Shown in pieces: positions 1 through 5,247 of a stretch of 6,405 bases of DNA (position 1 is its first letter; the number at the start of each line of letters is the position of its first letter). The notes below the pieces were generated by a model. The model was not told the origin of the DNA. It saw only the letters and a list, made by a program, of their open reading frames with translations, and made no database searches. The stretch comes from Spirochaetaceae bacterium (GTDB lineage Bacteria > Spirochaetota > Spirochaetia > Treponematales > Treponemataceae), in the NCBI GenBank assembly GCA_031285525.1, contig JAITWB010000191.1:1-6405 (forward strand). The letters run 5' to 3'. A program made the translations under genes and the position numbers.

Positions 1-1031
1 AGCCGCTCCATATACTGGTAGCCACCTCCGGAGACACGGGATCTGCGGTGGGAAGCGCCTTCCAGGGGCTGCCGGGGATCGATGTGACCATCCTCTATCC
101 GGCAGGACGGATAAGCCCCCTGCAGGAGAAGCAGCTTTCAACCTTCACCGGGAACGTACACGCTCTGGCAGTGTCCGGCTCCTTTGACGACTGTCAGAAG
201 CTGGTAAAGACAGCCTTTACCGACGAAGAGCTGCGTAAGAAAATGAGGCTCTCGTCGGCAAACTCCATCAATATAGCCCGGCTTTTGCCCCAGAGTTTTT
301 ATTATATCTATGCCTCCCTCATCGTGACCGAGAGATCCCTCCACGATAACCGCATCGAGAACCCTGAGTTCATCGTTTCGGTTCCCTCAGGGAATTTCGG
401 CAACCTCACCTCCGGGCTTATGGCGCGGACCATGGGAGCTCCGATAAAGGGCTTTATCGCCGCTACCAATGCGAACCGAACTATCCCTGATTGGCTCTAT
501 TCCGGGGCATACGCTCCCAGAGCGTCGGAAGCGACCCTTTCGAATGCCATGGATGTGGGTGCGCCCAGCAATTTTGAGCGGATGAATGCGATGTTGACCA
601 TCGAAGAGGCTCGGGATCTCATCGCCGGGTACTGGCTTGACGACGCAGGAACCCTTGCCGCGGTAGAAGAATGCTACAGCCGCACCGGGTATATCATCGA
701 TCCCCACGGAGCCGTAGCGTGGAAGGCCTGGACCGACATCCGGGAAGGCGCCATGTGCTCCCTAAAGGATGGAAGACGCGGCAATCCCCAAAACCCGGGA
801 CTTACGCCGATCCTGCCGGGATGGGCGGGAGATCTCTGCGATAACCGGTGCGTCGGCCTGGTGCTCGAAACAGCCCATCCTGCGAAATTTGGGGAGACCG
901 TGTACAAGGCTATCGGACGGGAACCCTCTATGCCTGACAGGCTTGAGAAAGTACTGAATCTGCCGGACAGATCGACCCCGATTGCGGCGGACTATCAGGT
1001 ATTCCGGCAGTGGCTGTTTGATTATCTATAG
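1..1031 (+). CDS. thrC: Threonine synthase, 3' part (5' end outside window)
   Basis: PLP-dependent enzyme converting O-phosphohomoserine to threonine in the cytosol, the last step of threonine synthesis. The frame is open from base 3, giving about 342 C-terminal residues, and ends in TAG at 1029-1031. The start codon and the N-terminal PLP-binding lysine lie upstream of the window. Visible family motifs are VATSGDTGSAV at residues 7-16 of the fragment (phosphate-binding loop), then VPSGNFGNL, the second PLP-contacting glycine-rich loop, followed by ARTMGAPIKGF and later IDPHGAVAWKA. This order (SGDTGSA, then PSGNFGN) matches the E. coli/yeast-type threonine synthase rather than threonine dehydratase or the short archaeal-type enzyme. 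A GTG at 48 is internal and is not the start, because conserved sequence precedes it. The phosphodiesterase gene follows after 12 bases on the same strand. Identity is secure; only the 5' extent is unknown. Confidence 0.95.
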   Translation, partial: PLHILVATSGDTGSAVGSAFQGLPGIDVTILYPAGRISPLQEKQLSTFTGNVHALAVSGSFDDCQKLVKTAFTDEELRKKMRLSSANSINIARLLPQSFYYIYASLIVTERSLHDNRIENPEFIVSVPSGNFGNLTSGLMARTMGAPIKGFIAATNANRTIPDWLYSGAYAPRASEATLSNAMDVGAPSNFERMNAMLTIEEARDLIAGYWLDDAGTLAAVEECYSRTGYIIDPHGAVAWKAWTDIREGAMCSLKDGRRGNPQNPGLTPILPGWAGDLCDNRCVGLVLETAHPAKFGETVYKAIGREPSMPDRLEKVLNLPDRSTPIAADYQVFRQWLFDYL

Positions 1032-1045
1032 TATACTTATAGTAT
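1027..1045 (+). repeat. Direct repeat TATAGTAT at the thrC/phosphodiesterase junction
   Basis: TATAGTAT occurs at 1027-1034 and again at 1038-1045, an 11-base period. The first copy contains the thrC stop codon and the second contains the first two bases of the phosphodiesterase ATG. The intervening TATACT resembles a -10 hexamer, but no matching -35 was found, so no promoter is claimed. The whole junction is A/T-rich and lacks a ribosome binding site. Confidence 0.5.
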
Positions 1046-1826
1046 GAACACTGCATTTTTAACCGGTTTTCCCCGTCCCTTACTATTTGCTCACCGGGGC
1101 GCTTCCGGTGATGCTCCGGAAAACACCCTGGACGCCTTCCTCTTGGCGCAAAAACTCGGCGCTCCGGGGATTGAACTGGACGTACATCTCTGCGCCACCG
1201 GGGAGCTGGTGGTTATCCACGATAACACCCCCGGACGCACCGGGCGTCTCCCCTCCGGAGAGCCCCTGCCGAAAGACAGAGCCGATGTTCCGATAGAGCA
1301 AATGTCCCTGGAGGAACTGCGGAGCTATGACTTTGGAGTATTCTTTGGGAAGGAATTCGCCGGAGAGAAAATCGCAACCCTGGAAGAGGTTCTTGATGCC
1401 TGTAAGGGGCTCTCTTTCGATATCGAGATAAAAACTGAGTCCCTCCGCTGCCGCAATGTAGCGAGGGAAACCGCACGCTTTCTGAACAGCAGGCCGGAGA
1501 AGGGGAATTTCATCGTCTCCTCGTTCAATCCGCTGGCTCTCTTTCATTTTAGGCATTACAGCGATATTCCTATCGCCTTGATATACTCCGATGAACCCGG
1601 AGAACCCTGGTTTCTGAAAAAAGGGCAGGGGAGACTGCTGTGCAGACCGGATATTATGAAGCCCTCATGTGCAGACACTGCTAAAGCTCATTTTGGCAAA
1701 AGCGTACACGGCAGACCCTGGATAACCTGGACGGTGAACACCCCTGAAAATGCAAAGGACGCCCTCTCACGGGGCGCCCAGGGGGTTATCTCAAACTTTC
1801 CCGGCGAAATACTCAAAGGTCTTTAA
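1044..1826 (+). CDS. Glycerophosphodiester phosphodiesterase (short, UgpQ-like)
   Basis: Predicted to hydrolyse deacylated phospholipids (glycerophosphodiesters) to glycerol-3-phosphate and an alcohol. The 260 residues form a single GDPD TIM-barrel. Visible motifs are AHRGASGDAPENT at 16-28 (catalytic His17, Arg18), IELDVH at 43-48 (metal ligands Glu44 and Asp46), VIHD at 57-60 (second catalytic His59), DIEIK at 126-130 (Glu128, Lys130), SSFNP at 159-163, and the C-terminal WTVNTPENA and GVISNFP. All expected catalytic residues are present. There is no signal peptide or membrane segment, so it is probably cytosolic like UgpQ, unlike the longer periplasmic GlpQ. ATG 1044 is chosen because it leaves 16 residues before the HRG motif, as is usual. 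However, no Shine-Dalgarno is visible in the 12-base gap after thrC, so translation may depend on coupling to thrC. A phospholipase-D-like toxin relative is unlikely given the complete ordinary GDPD motif set. Confidence 0.93.
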   Translation: MNTAFLTGFPRPLLFAHRGASGDAPENTLDAFLLAQKLGAPGIELDVHLCATGELVVIHDNTPGRTGRLPSGEPLPKDRADVPIEQMSLEELRSYDFGVFFGKEFAGEKIATLEEVLDACKGLSFDIEIKTESLRCRNVARETARFLNSRPEKGNFIVSSFNPLALFHFRHYSDIPIALIYSDEPGEPWFLKKGQGRLLCRPDIMKPSCADTAKAHFGKSVHGRPWITWTVNTPENAKDALSRGAQGVISNFPGEILKGL

Positions 1827-1831
1827 GATCC

Positions 1832-2437
1832 TTACTTGCCGAGAAGCTCAGTAATACTATCCGATAAATCCTTGAGGGTCAGCGGTTTTTTGAACAGCAT
1901 ATCCGCTCCCATTTCCATAAGGGATGAACGTATTTCCTCATCATCGAGTGCGGTAATGACAATGACATGGGGTTTTCCAAAACTCTCGTTTTCTTTGAGT
2001 CTTCTCAGGACGGACTCGCCGTTAATGCCGGGGAGATCCAGATCGAGGATGATAAAACCGGGTCTGTTTTCGGCGATCTTTGACCCTGCATCAAATCCGT
2101 CAAAGGATTGGTATATGCTGAACTCCGGAAAGGTTTTTCCCAGGTATTTTGCTATAACGGCGTTTAGGCCTCTGTCGTCATCAACGATAAGGATCGATTT
2201 CATATCGGTTCCCGCAAGACCTGCATCGTTCATCAGTGACCCGGGAATCCGCATCCCTCTGCTGGACATGAATTCCGCCAAGTCATCCGCATACACGCGG
2301 TACTGTCCTCCGGGGGTGCTAAAGGCTTTCAAGTGATTATTGCGTATCCAGTTAATTGCGGTCTGATTGACCACTCCACAAATATTTGCAACCTCAAGGG
2401 CCGAGAATACTACAGGCCTCATTGATTCTTTCGGCAT
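1832..2437 (-). CDS. Response regulator with N-terminal MerR/excisionase-type HTH and C-terminal receiver domain
   Basis: A 201-residue regulator. Residues about 9-52 form a MerR/excisionase-like winged helix-turn-helix: FSALEVANICGV for the first helices, INWIRNNHLKAF for recognition, and the family hallmark TPGGQYRVY at 41-49 for the wing. Residues about 79-200 form a complete receiver domain: acidic pocket Asp86-Asp87 in ILIVDDD, phospho-acceptor Asp132 in IILDLDLPG, Thr162 in VITAL and Lys184 in FKKPL. All phosphorylation residues are intact, so control by a histidine kinase is expected, but no kinase is nearby. The order DNA-binding then receiver is the reverse of the common OmpR/NarL layout. 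The ATG at 2437 has AAAGGAA at 2443-2449 on the minus strand, 6 bases away. A candidate promoter lies in the 96-base gap behind recX. The gene is convergent with the phosphodiesterase (5-base gap). Target genes are unknown; a role in light or osmotic sensing would be guesswork. Confidence 0.9.
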   Translation of the reverse strand: MPKESMRPVVFSALEVANICGVVNQTAINWIRNNHLKAFSTPGGQYRVYADDLAEFMSSRGMRIPGSLMNDAGLAGTDMKSILIVDDDRGLNAVIAKYLGKTFPEFSIYQSFDGFDAGSKIAENRPGFIILDLDLPGINGESVLRRLKENESFGKPHVIVITALDDEEIRSSLMEMGADMLFKKPLTLKDLSDSITELLGK

Positions 2438-2487
2438 TTCATTTCCTTTCTTAGAATACTTTATGGATCTCTCTATTCCTTATCGTT

Positions 2488-2516
2488 AGGATATACCAAA
2501 AATAAATATAACTCAA
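2488..2516 (-). promoter_or_regulatory. Candidate sigma-70 promoter of the HTH-receiver gene
   Basis: On the minus strand, TTGAGT (2511-2516) is followed after 17 bases by TATCCT (2488-2493). Each hexamer matches the consensus at 4 of 6 positions. The predicted start lies about 43-45 bases ahead of the ATG at 2437. It sits in the AT-rich 96-base gap between recX and the regulator, where read-through from recX is also possible. This is a sequence-match inference only. Confidence 0.35.
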
Positions 2517-2533
2517 TAATAGTATACGAGATT

Positions 2534-3169
2534 TTACACATTTTTTTGTATATTTGAATATATAAAACCTCTATTTTGTAATGTTTTTATCGTCTCCTCC
2601 CGATTCTTTCCCTGACGCAAGCATTTCTCACGGGCTCTCTGCAGGAGCTCTTCTTCCGGGGTTTCTGTCAAAAATTCATCGACACAATCAGCCGCCAGAT
2701 CCCGATCCATACCTTTTGCCATAAGTCCGCTTATGAGCTTTATCCTGCCTTCTCCGCTCCTGAGGGTACGGATGGTAAGCCAGGCAAGGGCAAATCTGCG
2801 GTCGTTTATAAAGTTAAGTTCCTTCAGGCGATCCACCGCGCTTCGGGCGGAGGCCTTAGAAAACCCCTTTGCTTCCAGTTTGTACTGCATCTGAGTGCTG
2901 CACTGTTCGCTCCGGGCAACAGAGGCGAGAGCCCGTATCTCCGCCCGGTAGCACTCTTCTGCATGGAGCATATCCGAGCGACCTTCCTCGTCGAGTTCCA
3001 GTCCCTCCGACAGATCTTCCGCCGACAGGGTTTGCAGATAGGACGGACGCATCAAATAGGAAAAGCCGAGAGAGGCGGTAACTCGTACCAGATCCTCCTC
3101 GGCCCATTTGAGAGATATAATCGTATAACAGCCGTTAACGCTTGCTGAACTGGAATCTTCTGCGAGCAC
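2534..3169 (-). CDS. recX: RecX family regulator of RecA
   Basis: RecX binds RecA and its nucleoprotein filament and modulates recombinase activity in DNA repair and the SOS response. Three-helix RecX repeats are recognisable (residues counted from the GTG start): about 75-125 (EIRALASVARSEQCS, LEAKGFS, RLKELNFINDRRFA), about 126-168 (LAWLTIRTLRSGEGRIKL, LMAKGMDRDLA), and about 174-211 (LQRAREKC, LQNRGFIYSNIQ). An N-terminal stretch (TIISLKWAEEDLVRV) resembles the usual leading beta-hairpin region. The gene lies just behind rpsI on the same strand. The start is uncertain: no ATG lies near the start of homology. GTG at 3169 overlaps rpsI by 35 bases and gives 211 residues. TTG 3259 would give 241 residues. 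ATT 3121 lies at the start of homology, and the TTG/ATG pair at 3055/3052 would remove the conserved N-terminus. None has a good ribosome binding site, which suggests translational coupling to rpsI. Confidence 0.88.
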   Translation of the reverse strand: MLAEDSSSASVNGCYTIISLKWAEEDLVRVTASLGFSYLMRPSYLQTLSAEDLSEGLELDEEGRSDMLHAEECYRAEIRALASVARSEQCSTQMQYKLEAKGFSKASARSAVDRLKELNFINDRRFALAWLTIRTLRSGEGRIKLISGLMAKGMDRDLAADCVDEFLTETPEEELLQRAREKCLRQGKNREETIKTLQNRGFIYSNIQKNV

Positions 3170-3527
3170 CGCGTTGACCGAACTTCTTGCGTTCCACCAT
3201 GCGGGAATCCCGTGTGAGGTACCCGTTGGCTTTGAGGGACGGATAGTTTGCCTGGTCAACCTGGGTAAGAGCCCGGGCTATTCCATGGCGGCAGGCGCCT
3301 GCCTGTCCGTTGATTCCGCCGCCGCCGACAGTGATAAGAATATCGAACTTGTTCTCACTGGCAGTCACCATGAGCGGCTGTCTGACGAGCAGCTGCTGTG
3401 CAGGGGCTACGAAATACTCAAGGATATCTCTTCCGTTTATGACTACCTTGCCGGAACCTTCACGCACGAATACACGGGCGACAGCAGTCTTCCTTCTGCC
3501 TGTTCCGATAGCAATGTTTTTTATCAT
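3135..3527 (-). CDS. rpsI: 30S ribosomal protein S9
   Basis: S9 is a component of the small-subunit head; its C-terminal tail reaches the P site and contacts tRNA. Starting at 3527 the product is 130 residues, the usual length. Hallmarks are GTGRRKTAVARV near the N-terminus, the S9 signature GGGGINGQAGACRHGIARAL around residues 68-87, the DSRMVERKK segment, and the basic C-terminal tail KFGQRGARRRFQFSKR ending in the conserved SKR. Two ATG codons are adjacent (3530 and 3527). The Shine-Dalgarno GAGGAG (plus-strand 3534-3539) is 3 bases from the first and 6 from the second, so the second is preferred; using the first adds one Met. rplM ends 11-14 bases upstream, and recX follows or overlaps downstream. 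This is the second gene of the conserved rplM-rpsI pair. Confidence 0.97.
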   Translation of the reverse strand: MIKNIAIGTGRRKTAVARVFVREGSGKVVINGRDILEYFVAPAQQLLVRQPLMVTASENKFDILITVGGGGINGQAGACRHGIARALTQVDQANYPSLKANGYLTRDSRMVERKKFGQRGARRRFQFSKR

Positions 3528-3541
3528 CATCTACTCCTCAA

Positions 3542-3970
3542 TTAAACTTCAAGCGGCTGGGGGTTCTGTGCCGCATGGGGATGGGTTTCACCCGCATAAA
3601 TCTTGACATTTGCCAGCATTCTGCGGCCCAGGGGTCCTTTGGGAAGCATACCTTTCACAGCGAGCTTCAACGGGTCAGCGGGATGGCGCTCAATGAGCTT
3701 TTCGAAGGTAACTGACTTGAGTCCTCCGACATAGCCCGTATGGCGGTGATACATCTTGTCAGAAGCCTTGGCTCCGGTGACCGCTACCTTTTCGGCATTG
3801 ATGATAACGACATAATCTCCCATCTCCTGGTGAGGAGCGTAAGAAGCCTTATGCTTGCCCCGCAAGAACGTTGCCGCTTTTACTGCGACCCGTCCGAGGG
3901 GTTTCCCCGCCGCATCTATGACATACCACTTGCTGTCGGCGTCTCGTTCGTTTACAAAAATAGTTTTCAT
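3542..3970 (-). CDS. rplM: 50S ribosomal protein L13
   Basis: L13 is an early-assembling large-subunit protein that binds 23S rRNA. It has 142 residues, the typical length. Recognisable segments are WYVIDAAGKPLGRVA at 15-29, AATFLRGKHKASYAPH at 32-47, GDYVVIINAEKVAVTG at 51-66, the HRHTGYVGGLK block at 75-85, and the L13 signature LAVKGMLPKGPLGRRM at 103-118, ending NVKIYAG. ATG 3970 is supported by TAAGG at 3978-3982 (minus strand), 7 bases upstream. It is the first gene of rplM-rpsI-recX, with a well-matched promoter about 100 bases upstream and a structured leader between. In E. coli and several Firmicutes the L13 operon is feedback-controlled through its mRNA leader; whether that applies here is inference. 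Confidence 0.97.
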   Translation of the reverse strand: MKTIFVNERDADSKWYVIDAAGKPLGRVAVKAATFLRGKHKASYAPHQEMGDYVVIINAEKVAVTGAKASDKMYHRHTGYVGGLKSVTFEKLIERHPADPLKLAVKGMLPKGPLGRRMLANVKIYAGETHPHAAQNPQPLEV

Positions 3971-4005
3971 GTATATACCTTACAAATCAAAAAATCATTC
4001 ATTTC

Positions 4006-4050
4006 GCGGAAGGAGTGAGCAGCTCCCGCCGCATCGCTTTGTAACAAGCG
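4006..4050 (-). promoter_or_regulatory. Structured 5' leader of the rplM mRNA (two stem-loops)
   Basis: Between the predicted transcription start (about 4063) and the rplM ATG there are two hairpins. The stronger one has GCGG (4006-4009) pairing with CCGC (4029-4032), an AA/CG internal loop, GGAG (4012-4015) pairing with CTCC (4023-4026), and a 7-base loop. A second, 5-bp stem pairs CGCTT (4035-4039) with AAGCG (4046-4050). A GC-rich hairpin followed by an AU-rich tract up to the ribosome binding site fits an autogenous ribosomal-protein leader, but it does not match a published L13 leader motif that I can recall. It was read by eye; no folding was calculated. Confidence 0.45.
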
Positions 4051-4069
4051 CAGATATTACGGGAATTAA

Positions 4070-4099
4070 AATATAGGACGAGTGGGGGGAGAGTGTCAA
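4070..4099 (-). promoter_or_regulatory. Sigma-70-type promoter of the rplM-rpsI-recX operon
   Basis: On the minus strand there is a perfect -35 TTGACA (4094-4099), an 18-base spacer that is C-rich, and TATATT (4070-4075), which matches the -10 consensus at 5 of 6 positions. The predicted start near 4063 leaves a leader of about 90 bases before the rplM ATG. It is the best promoter match in the window and lies directly ahead of a ribosomal operon, as expected. Confidence 0.7.
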
Positions 4100-4119
4100 G
4101 TATCAAAAGAGGAGGGAGG

Positions 4120-4233
4120 AGGTAGAAATGAGAAATGAGGAAGGAAAAAAGAGAAAAGTGGAAAAGTCCCAATATTGCGTCCCGTCTCAATATCCCGGAA
4201 GCCCTTTTCGACACCCTTTTCTCATTTCTACCT
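4120..4233. repeat. 114-bp fold-back (imperfect inverted repeat) element
   Basis: The outer arms AGGTAGAAATGAGAAA (4120-4135) and its exact reverse complement (4218-4233) are 16 bp and perfect. Nested pairs follow in the correct order: GTG plus GAAAAG (4158-4166) with CTTTTC-GA-CAC (4204-4214), and ATATTG (4172-4177) with CAATAT (4188-4193) around a 10-base loop. The left arm is almost all purine and contains a tandem AAATGAG pair (4126-4139). The element starts 1 base after the stop codon of the 79-aa minus-strand gene and ends about 20 bases before the -35 box of the rplM promoter. It could act as a transcript-end structure for the small gene, since T-rich tracts occur in its distal arm, or be a dispersed repeat. 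No target-site duplication is obvious. Confidence 0.6.
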
Positions 4234-4234
4234 T

Positions 4235-4474
4235 CTATTTTCTCTCTGCCTTCGTTTCCTGTGCCTTTGCTGCGGCTTCTTCTTTTTTTGCCTCTTTACG
4301 GTCTTTAATGTCGGCGATGCCGATGAAAACGGCGATGAGGCCGATGAACGCCGCAAGAACAGGGGTGCAGCCTTTGAGGAAAAGGATGATCTCTGCGCCC
4401 CAGCCGAGACCTGCGGGAAGGGCGGAGAATACGGTGAATGCGATGAGCAGAATTCCGATAGTTAATGCGACCAT
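4235..4474 (-). CDS. Small two-helix membrane protein of unknown function (79 aa)
   Basis: I do not recognise a named family. Residues about 3-19 (LTIGILLIAFTVFSAL) and about 37-53 (TPVLAAFIGLIAVFIGI) are two predicted membrane helices, joined by a short loop containing PAGLGWGAEIILFLKG. From about residue 55 the chain becomes a strongly charged Lys/Glu/Ala-rich tail of 25 residues (IKDRKEAKKEEAAAK), probably helical and cytosolic. The start at ATG 4474 is decided by an excellent Shine-Dalgarno, AGGAGG (plus-strand 4482-4487), 7 bases away. An in-frame extension upstream to 4534 lacks such a site. The gene is divergent from azlC and points towards rplM, with the fold-back element directly behind its stop. 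The strong ribosome site and the clean helix-loop-helix-tail layout argue that it is real. A holin-like or small scaffold role is possible but unsupported. Confidence 0.75.
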   Translation of the reverse strand: MVALTIGILLIAFTVFSALPAGLGWGAEIILFLKGCTPVLAAFIGLIAVFIGIADIKDRKEAKKEEAAAKAQETKAERK

Positions 4475-4506
4475 GTAAGATCCTCCTGGATTATCTTTCA
4501 ATACTA

Positions 4507-4534
4507 TTTTTACATATTTTATGGCTCTGGTCAA
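4507..4534 (-). promoter_or_regulatory. Candidate promoter of the 79-aa membrane protein gene
   Basis: On the minus strand, TTGACC (4529-4534) is followed after 16 bases by TAAAAA (4507-4512); the hexamers match at 5 and 4 of 6 positions. The leader to the ATG at 4474 would be about 27 bases and would contain the AGGAGG site, which makes geometric sense. Its -35 box coincides with the candidate -35 of azlC on the other strand. Confidence 0.4.
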
Positions 4535-4556
4535 TTAAAAAAAACACTGATATACT
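4528..4556 (+). promoter_or_regulatory. Candidate promoter of azlCD
   Basis: TGGTCA (4528-4533), a 17-base spacer including an A8 run, then TATACT (4551-4556). The hexamers match at 4 and 5 of 6 positions. Transcription would start near 4563, only a few bases before the azlC ATG at 4567, so the mRNA would be almost leaderless and would not contain the weak CAGG at 4557-4560. Either azlC is translated from a very short leader or the real promoter is elsewhere. Confidence 0.4.
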
Positions 4557-4566
4557 CAGGTTCGTT

Positions 4567-5247
4567 ATGAATCGCTCCTTTGCACTGCGTGCATTTAAAA
4601 TGACTATTCCGGTGTTGTTCGGATATATAGCTATAGGAATACCCTTCGGATTGCTGGTGGTAAAAGCCGGGTATCCTTGGTGGCTTGCTCCGGTTATGAG
4701 CGTACTGATGTACGCCGGGGCGGGGCAGTATGTGGCTATCGGACTGTTTTCTGCGGGTGCATCCCTTTCGACCCTGCTGGTTACCACCTTGCTGGTGAAT
4801 ATCCGCCATATTGTGTACGGACTCTCACTGATAACCCCTTTTAAGGGAACCGGGCGGTGGAAGCCCTATCTCATATTTGCCCTCACCGACGAAACCTATG
4901 CCCTGATGACCGGCTGTGAACCCCCTGAGGGTGCAAATCCGGGGAGTTTTTACGGACTCATCGCAGTACTGGATCACCTCTACTGGATAACAGGGACGGT
5001 TATCGGCGCTGCTGCAGGGAGCCTCATCCCCTTTCCGCTGGAGGGGGTGGATTTCGCTTTGACTGCGCTTTTTGTAGTGCTCCTCTTGGATCAGCTGCAA
5101 AAACGGGAAAACAGGATGTCCGCAGGGATCGGTATCTGCTGCGGTGTCGCCGCATTGCTCATTTTTGGTCCCGGGAATATGCTTATCACAGCTCTTGCTT
5201 TGGGAATCGCCTGCCTTGCGCTCTTTAAGGGGAGGCTTGAGTCATGA
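4567..5247 (+). CDS. azlC: AzlC family branched-chain amino acid exporter, large subunit
   Basis: Large subunit of the two-component LIV-E exporter (AzlCD of Bacillus, BrnFE of Corynebacterium), which exports leucine, isoleucine, valine and in some cases methionine across the inner membrane. It has 226 residues and is strongly hydrophobic, with several membrane segments (about 12-32, 38-62, 64-90, 129-154, 162-176, 186-202 and 204-220). Family motifs are IPFGLLVVKAGYPWW at 25-39, MYAGAGQYVAIGLF at 48-61, the NIRHIVYGLSL block at 78-88, LTDETYALM at 106-114 and YWITGTVIGA at 139-148. ATG 4567 is chosen because the N-terminus MNRSFALRAFKMTIP matches the usual AzlC start. An in-frame ATG at 4465 would add 34 residues running through the divergent gene's 5' end. 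It overlaps azlD by ATGA. Confidence 0.92.
   Translation: MNRSFALRAFKMTIPVLFGYIAIGIPFGLLVVKAGYPWWLAPVMSVLMYAGAGQYVAIGLFSAGASLSTLLVTTLLVNIRHIVYGLSLITPFKGTGRWKPYLIFALTDETYALMTGCEPPEGANPGSFYGLIAVLDHLYWITGTVIGAAAGSLIPFPLEGVDFALTALFVVLLLDQLQKRENRMSAGIGICCGVAALLIFGPGNMLITALALGIACLALFKGRLES

Noticed and set aside
1018..1037. Promoter for the phosphodiesterase using TATACT at 1032-1037
   Set aside because: The only -35-like hexamer (TTGATT, 1018-1023) is far too close; no acceptable spacing was found.
1083..1556. Open frame of 157 codons on the minus strand within the phosphodiesterase gene
   Set aside because: It is the mirror of conserved GDPD codons and has no motif or start signal of its own.
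1836..2336. Open frame of 166 codons on the plus strand opposite the regulator gene
   Set aside because: It is antisense to a gene with complete HTH and receiver motifs. Its translation is Ser/Arg-rich with no recognisable domain, and no ribosome site is seen. It is a shadow frame.
3174..3545. Open frame of 123 codons on the plus strand across rpsI
   Set aside because: It lies entirely antisense to S9, whose identity is certain, and its product resembles no protein family.
4120..4233. MITE, insertion sequence remnant or CRISPR for the fold-back element
   Set aside because: No transposase fragment, no obvious target-site duplication and no regularly spaced repeats were found; it is listed only as an inverted repeat.
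4128..4478. Plus-strand open frames opposite the 79-aa gene
   Set aside because: They run through the fold-back element and the antisense of a gene with a far better ribosome site; the translation is low-complexity.
4475..4534. 20-codon extension of the 79-aa gene to 4534
   Set aside because: The extension covers the AGGAGG site and the candidate promoter, and adds a non-conserved-looking basic segment.
4465..4566. 34-codon N-terminal extension of azlC from ATG 4465
   Set aside because: It would cross the divergent promoter region and the 5' end of the opposing gene, and AzlC proteins normally begin near the MNRSFALRAF position.
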